64,000 nucleotides of DNA from Comamonadaceae bacterium UBA2121 (GTDB lineage: Bacteria > Pseudomonadota > Gammaproteobacteria > Burkholderiales > Burkholderiaceae_C), in NCBI GenBank assembly GCA_002331385.1, contig DCYB01000007.1, positions 124,001 to 188,000 of the forward strand, read 5' to 3'. Shown in pieces: positions 61,822 to 64,000 of this stretch. A model generated the notes under the pieces. That model had not been told where the DNA came from, searched no databases, and saw only the letters and a list, made by a program, of their open reading frames with translations. Numbering within the stretch: the stretch's first letter is position 1; every line of letters begins with the position of its first letter. Made by a program: the position numbers and the translations under genes.

Positions 61822-61848
61822 GGGGCCTGCGTTTACGCCCCTTTTTTT
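61822..61848 (+). terminator. Terminator after the GbsR-type gene
   Basis: GGGGC/GCCCC (61822-61826 and 61837-61841) followed by T7. It ends 6 nt before operator 2, so the next operon needs its own promoter. Confidence 0.8.
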
Positions 61849-61854
61849 GATTGT

Positions 61855-61878
61855 TTATTTCTGTTTTGACAGAAATTA
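61855..61878 (+). promoter_or_regulatory. Operator 2, before the SDR-DoxX-DUF2269 operon
   Basis: TTATTTCTGT (61855-61864), spacer TTTG, ACAGAAATTA (61869-61878): the same palindrome as operator 1 with one mismatch, again overlapping TTGACA (61866-61871). No good -10 is visible at 16-18 nt. Confidence 0.7.
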
Positions 61879-61905
61879 TGGAAAACAATTTCCAAGAAGC
61901 TGCTC

Positions 61906-62826
61906 ATGACCGTCCAAGCATCGTCTTCCAACACCTCAAGCCGAACCGTCTTGCTGCTGGGCGCGAGCGGATTCATCGGTCGCGCGCTCGGCGACGCGCT
62001 CGTCCCCCGGGGTTACTCCGTGCGCGGCACCGGGCAGGGCCAAGCGCTGGCCGTGGACTACGCCCGCGTGCTCGAGGCCAGCCAATGGTCGCCCTTGCTG
62101 GAAGGCGTCGATATCGTCATCAATGCCGTGGGCATGCTGCGCGACACGCCGCGCGCCAGCCTGCTCGCGGCGCACCAGTTGGCGCCCATCGCGCTGTTCG
62201 ATGCCTGCGCACAAGCAGGCGTCGGTCAGGTGGTGCAGATTTCTGCCTTGGGCGTAGACGGCAACGAAACGGCATACGCCCGCACCAAACGCGCGGCAGA
62301 CCGTCACCTGCTCGCGCTGCATGCCGATGAGCGATTGAATGCGCTGGTCGTGCGCCCCAGTCTGGTCTTTGGCTCGGGCGGCGCGAGCACCCGGCTGTTC
62401 ATGCGACTGGCGCGCATGCCCGTGCTCATGATGCCGCGTCCCATGCAGCAGTTTGGCGTTCAACCCGTCGCCGTGCGGGAACTGGCCGAGGCCATCGCGC
62501 AACTGCTGGACGCCCGCGCCAGCGGCATCGTGGAGATCGGCGGCCCTCGTGCCCTGAGCATGGCGCAGCTCGTCGCCACGTTGCGCCAACAAATGGGCCA
62601 CGCGCCCGCGCTGGTGATGCCCTTGCCCGACCTGCTCAGTCAATGGTCGGCGCGCGCAGGCGACCTGGTATCTGCCTCGCCATGGTGCAGCGCTTCGCTG
62701 GAACTGGCATCGCATGACAACGTCTGTGACCCGCGCACGCTGCGCACGTGGCTGCGTGGCGAGCCCACCGCGCCCGAGCATTTGCTGGCCACGCTGGTCG
62801 CTCCGGCGCAAGAAGGTCGCTCATGA
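61906..62826 (+). CDS. NAD(P)-binding SDR / atypical epimerase family protein
   Basis: A 306-residue Rossmann protein. The nucleotide loop is VLLLGASGFIGRALGDAL; VDIVINAVGMLRDTP and QISALGVDGNETAYARTKRAAD carry the strand-4 asparagine and a YxxxK-like YARTK. VVRPSLVFGSGG follows. It is an atypical (a5-like) SDR in which substrate is not predictable. The 3' end overlaps the DoxX-like gene by 4 bp. It is the first gene of the operon behind operator 2. Confidence 0.8.
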   Translation: MTVQASSSNTSSRTVLLLGASGFIGRALGDALVPRGYSVRGTGQGQALAVDYARVLEASQWSPLLEGVDIVINAVGMLRDTPRASLLAAHQLAPIALFDACAQAGVGQVVQISALGVDGNETAYARTKRAADRHLLALHADERLNALVVRPSLVFGSGGASTRLFMRLARMPVLMMPRPMQQFGVQPVAVRELAEAIAQLLDARASGIVEIGGPRALSMAQLVATLRQQMGHAPALVMPLPDLLSQWSARAGDLVSASPWCSASLELASHDNVCDPRTLRTWLRGEPTAPEHLLATLVAPAQEGRS

Positions 62827-63227
62827 GCACCCTTCCCTTTCCCGCTTTGCGCTGGTTGCATGCAAGCGTGGTGCTCGTCTGGCTCTGGACCGCCGCGTCG
62901 AGCGTGTTCGAGTGGCATGGGCAAAGCACGCAATTGCTGCGCACTGCCGGCGTCACACCGGTTGCGTGGGACGACGGCCTGATCCTCGGCGGTGCCGCGC
63001 TCGATCTGTGCATCGGTCTCTGGATGTGGTTGCGCCCTGGTCGCCCCGCCTATCTGGCCGCCCTGCTCGCCATGGCAGGACTCACGCTGATGGCCGGTGT
63101 CATGCAGCCAACGTTGTGGCTGCATCCGCTGGGACCGCTCAGTAAGAACTTGCCGATTGCCGCCGCACTGCTGTGCCTGATCAGCGCCAGCGCGCCACCT
63201 TTTACTGACGGCAAGGACATCTCATGA
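62823..63227 (+). CDS. DoxX-like small membrane protein
   Basis: A 134-residue protein with four hydrophobic helices: LRWLHASVVLVWLWTAASSVF, DGLILGGAALDLCIGLWMWL, YLAALLAMAGLTLMAGVM and LPIAAALLCLISASA. This is the DoxX-like pattern that is often fused to or encoded beside an SDR protein. ATGA overlaps join it to the SDR gene and to DUF2269. The start at 62823 is set by the overlap; an upstream frame to 62748 is a shadow. Confidence 0.75.
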   Translation: MSTLPFPALRWLHASVVLVWLWTAASSVFEWHGQSTQLLRTAGVTPVAWDDGLILGGAALDLCIGLWMWLRPGRPAYLAALLAMAGLTLMAGVMQPTLWLHPLGPLSKNLPIAAALLCLISASAPPFTDGKDIS

Positions 63228-63697
63228 GCATGTATCTGATCCTCAAGACACTGCACATTCTCTCCAGCGTGCTGATGGTGGGCACGGGATTTGGTTCTGC
63301 GTTCTACATGTTCTTCGCCAACCGCACCGGCAACGTCCACGCGCAAGCCGTCGTCAGTCGCCTCGTCGTGCGCGCCGACTGGTGGTTCACCACGCCGACG
63401 ATCATCGTGCAGCCAGTGAGTGGATTGGCACTGATGCACATGGCGGGTTGGTCGTGGACCACGCCGTGGTTGCTGCTCTCCATCGTGCTCTATGTGATTG
63501 CCGGACTTTGCTGGTTGCCGGTGGTGACCATCCAGATCCGCATGGCGCGCCTGGCTGCCGAGACTGCGGCCCACGGCGTGAGCACCATGCCGCAGGAATA
63601 CTTCCGTCTTGCGCGCATGTGGGAGTATCTGGGCTACCCCGCCTTCGTCGCCATGCTCGGCGTGTACTACCTGATGGTCAACAAGCCCGCATGGTGA
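63224..63697 (+). CDS. DUF2269 family integral membrane protein
   Basis: A 157-residue, four-helix membrane protein. LILKTLHILSSVLMVGTGFGSAFYMFFANRT with a conserved histidine in the first helix, DWWFTTPTIIVQPVSGLAL, LLLSIVLYVIAGLCWLPVV and YLGYPAFVAMLGVYYLMV are typical of DUF2269. Function is unknown. It overlaps the DoxX-like gene by 4 bp and ends 13 bp from the convergent gene at 63711. Confidence 0.82.
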   Translation: MSMYLILKTLHILSSVLMVGTGFGSAFYMFFANRTGNVHAQAVVSRLVVRADWWFTTPTIIVQPVSGLALMHMAGWSWTTPWLLLSIVLYVIAGLCWLPVVTIQIRMARLAAETAAHGVSTMPQEYFRLARMWEYLGYPAFVAMLGVYYLMVNKPAW

Positions 63698-63710
63698 CGC
63701 CGCAGCGCAC

Positions 63711-64000
63711 TCAGGTATTGTCGCGAATGGCTTTGGCAGTGGCCTTGGCGCGGTCGTTTTCTGCACGCAGGCGCGCCAGCTCTTCGGGGCTCACGCGCTC
63801 CACGTTGGAATAGTCGAGTTTCCACTCAGGGCTGTCGCTCCACACCTGCGGAGACTGCACCGTCGTGCGCGCCGCGGGTGCCGACTCCAGCACCCGCAGG
63901 GCCAGCTCCAGCGTATCGCGTTGCGACTGACGGTCATGCGGTTTGCCAGCGCCGTTGCCCAGCGGAAAGTCGGAATACAGAAAGCGCGGCACGCCCACAT
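63711..64000 (-). CDS. C-terminal part of a GrdB-like (glycine/betaine reductase B) family protein
   Basis: Only the last 96 codons are inside the window; the frame stays open to the edge, so the GTG at 63998 is not taken as the start. GVPRFLYSDFPLGNGAGKPHD and AARTTVQSPQVWSDSPEWK look like the C-terminus of proteobacterial proteins annotated as glycine/sarcosine/betaine reductase selenoprotein B-like. The tail (SPEELARLRAENDRAKATAKAIRDN) is a charged helix. Whether the upstream Cys/Sec residue exists cannot be seen. Confidence 0.45.
   Translation of the reverse strand, partial: VGVPRFLYSDFPLGNGAGKPHDRQSQRDTLELALRVLESAPAARTTVQSPQVWSDSPEWKLDYSNVERVSPEELARLRAENDRAKATAKAIRDNT

Overview
The window is a dense, high-GC chromosomal segment of a betaproteobacterium, most likely Burkholderiales and probably Comamonadaceae. 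The basis is the betaproteobacterial complex I layout (nuoA-N, with the small DUF2818 gene behind nuoN), orphan Bug-type (TctC) solute receptors, tsaE-amiC-mutL in a row, and rpoZ/spoT, rph-rdgB-hemW and tpiA-secG-tRNA-Leu-nuo neighbourhoods. No genus is claimed. There is no prophage, insertion sequence, CRISPR array or rRNA.

Layout. 1-9.6 kb: a degenerate EAL/HDOD protein cut by the window edge, two orphan Bug receptors around xerD, an AEC permease, an SGNH esterase lipoprotein, queG, tsaE, a Tat-type amiC and a glycine-zipper lipoprotein. 9.7-15 kb: dedA, mutL (endonuclease-type), gdhA behind two NtrC-like sites, and a LysE exporter. 15-32.9 kb: a minus-strand block running qor-tpiA-secG-tRNA-Leu(GAG)-nuoABCDEFGHIJKLMN-DUF2818-DUF1178. 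32.9-36.4 kb: rpsO-pnp with a probable RNase III-type leader hairpin, a small secreted protein and tRNA-Arg(ACG). 36.6-44.5 kb: a DUF2946 protein plus TonB receptor pair, greB, spoT/relA, rpoZ, gmk and yicC. 44.5-49.4 kb: a Ser/Thr kinase with an overlapping PP2C phosphatase, then rph, rdgB and hemW.

The accessory and regulatory part is 49.4-64 kb. First comes an I78-inhibitor lipoprotein and a ferric-reductase-like membrane flavoprotein. They lie beside two divergent PepSY proteins, one of which heads a PhoP/PhoQ-like two-component operon; the shared promoter region carries two PhoP-box-like direct repeats, one facing each way. Next is a cluster in the order IclR regulator, CoA-acylating aldehyde dehydrogenase, AMP-forming CoA ligase, MFS permease, matching the sauRSTU sulfoacetate pathway. 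After two uncharacterised small genes comes a GbsR/MarR-type regulator with a palindrome over its own promoter and a near-identical palindrome before the next operon (SDR-DoxX-like-DUF2269). That last unit looks like a self-contained regulon of unknown function and is the best candidate here for an undescribed system.

Operons are tight: ATGA or TGATG overlaps occur at qor/tpiA, nuoD/E/F, nuoG/H, nuoJ/K, kinase/phosphatase, PepSY/response regulator/sensor, sauS/sauT and SDR/DoxX/DUF2269. Start codons were chosen by ribosome-binding site, family length and signal-peptide position; the uncertain ones (tsaE, dedA, the TTG gene at 60126) are flagged.
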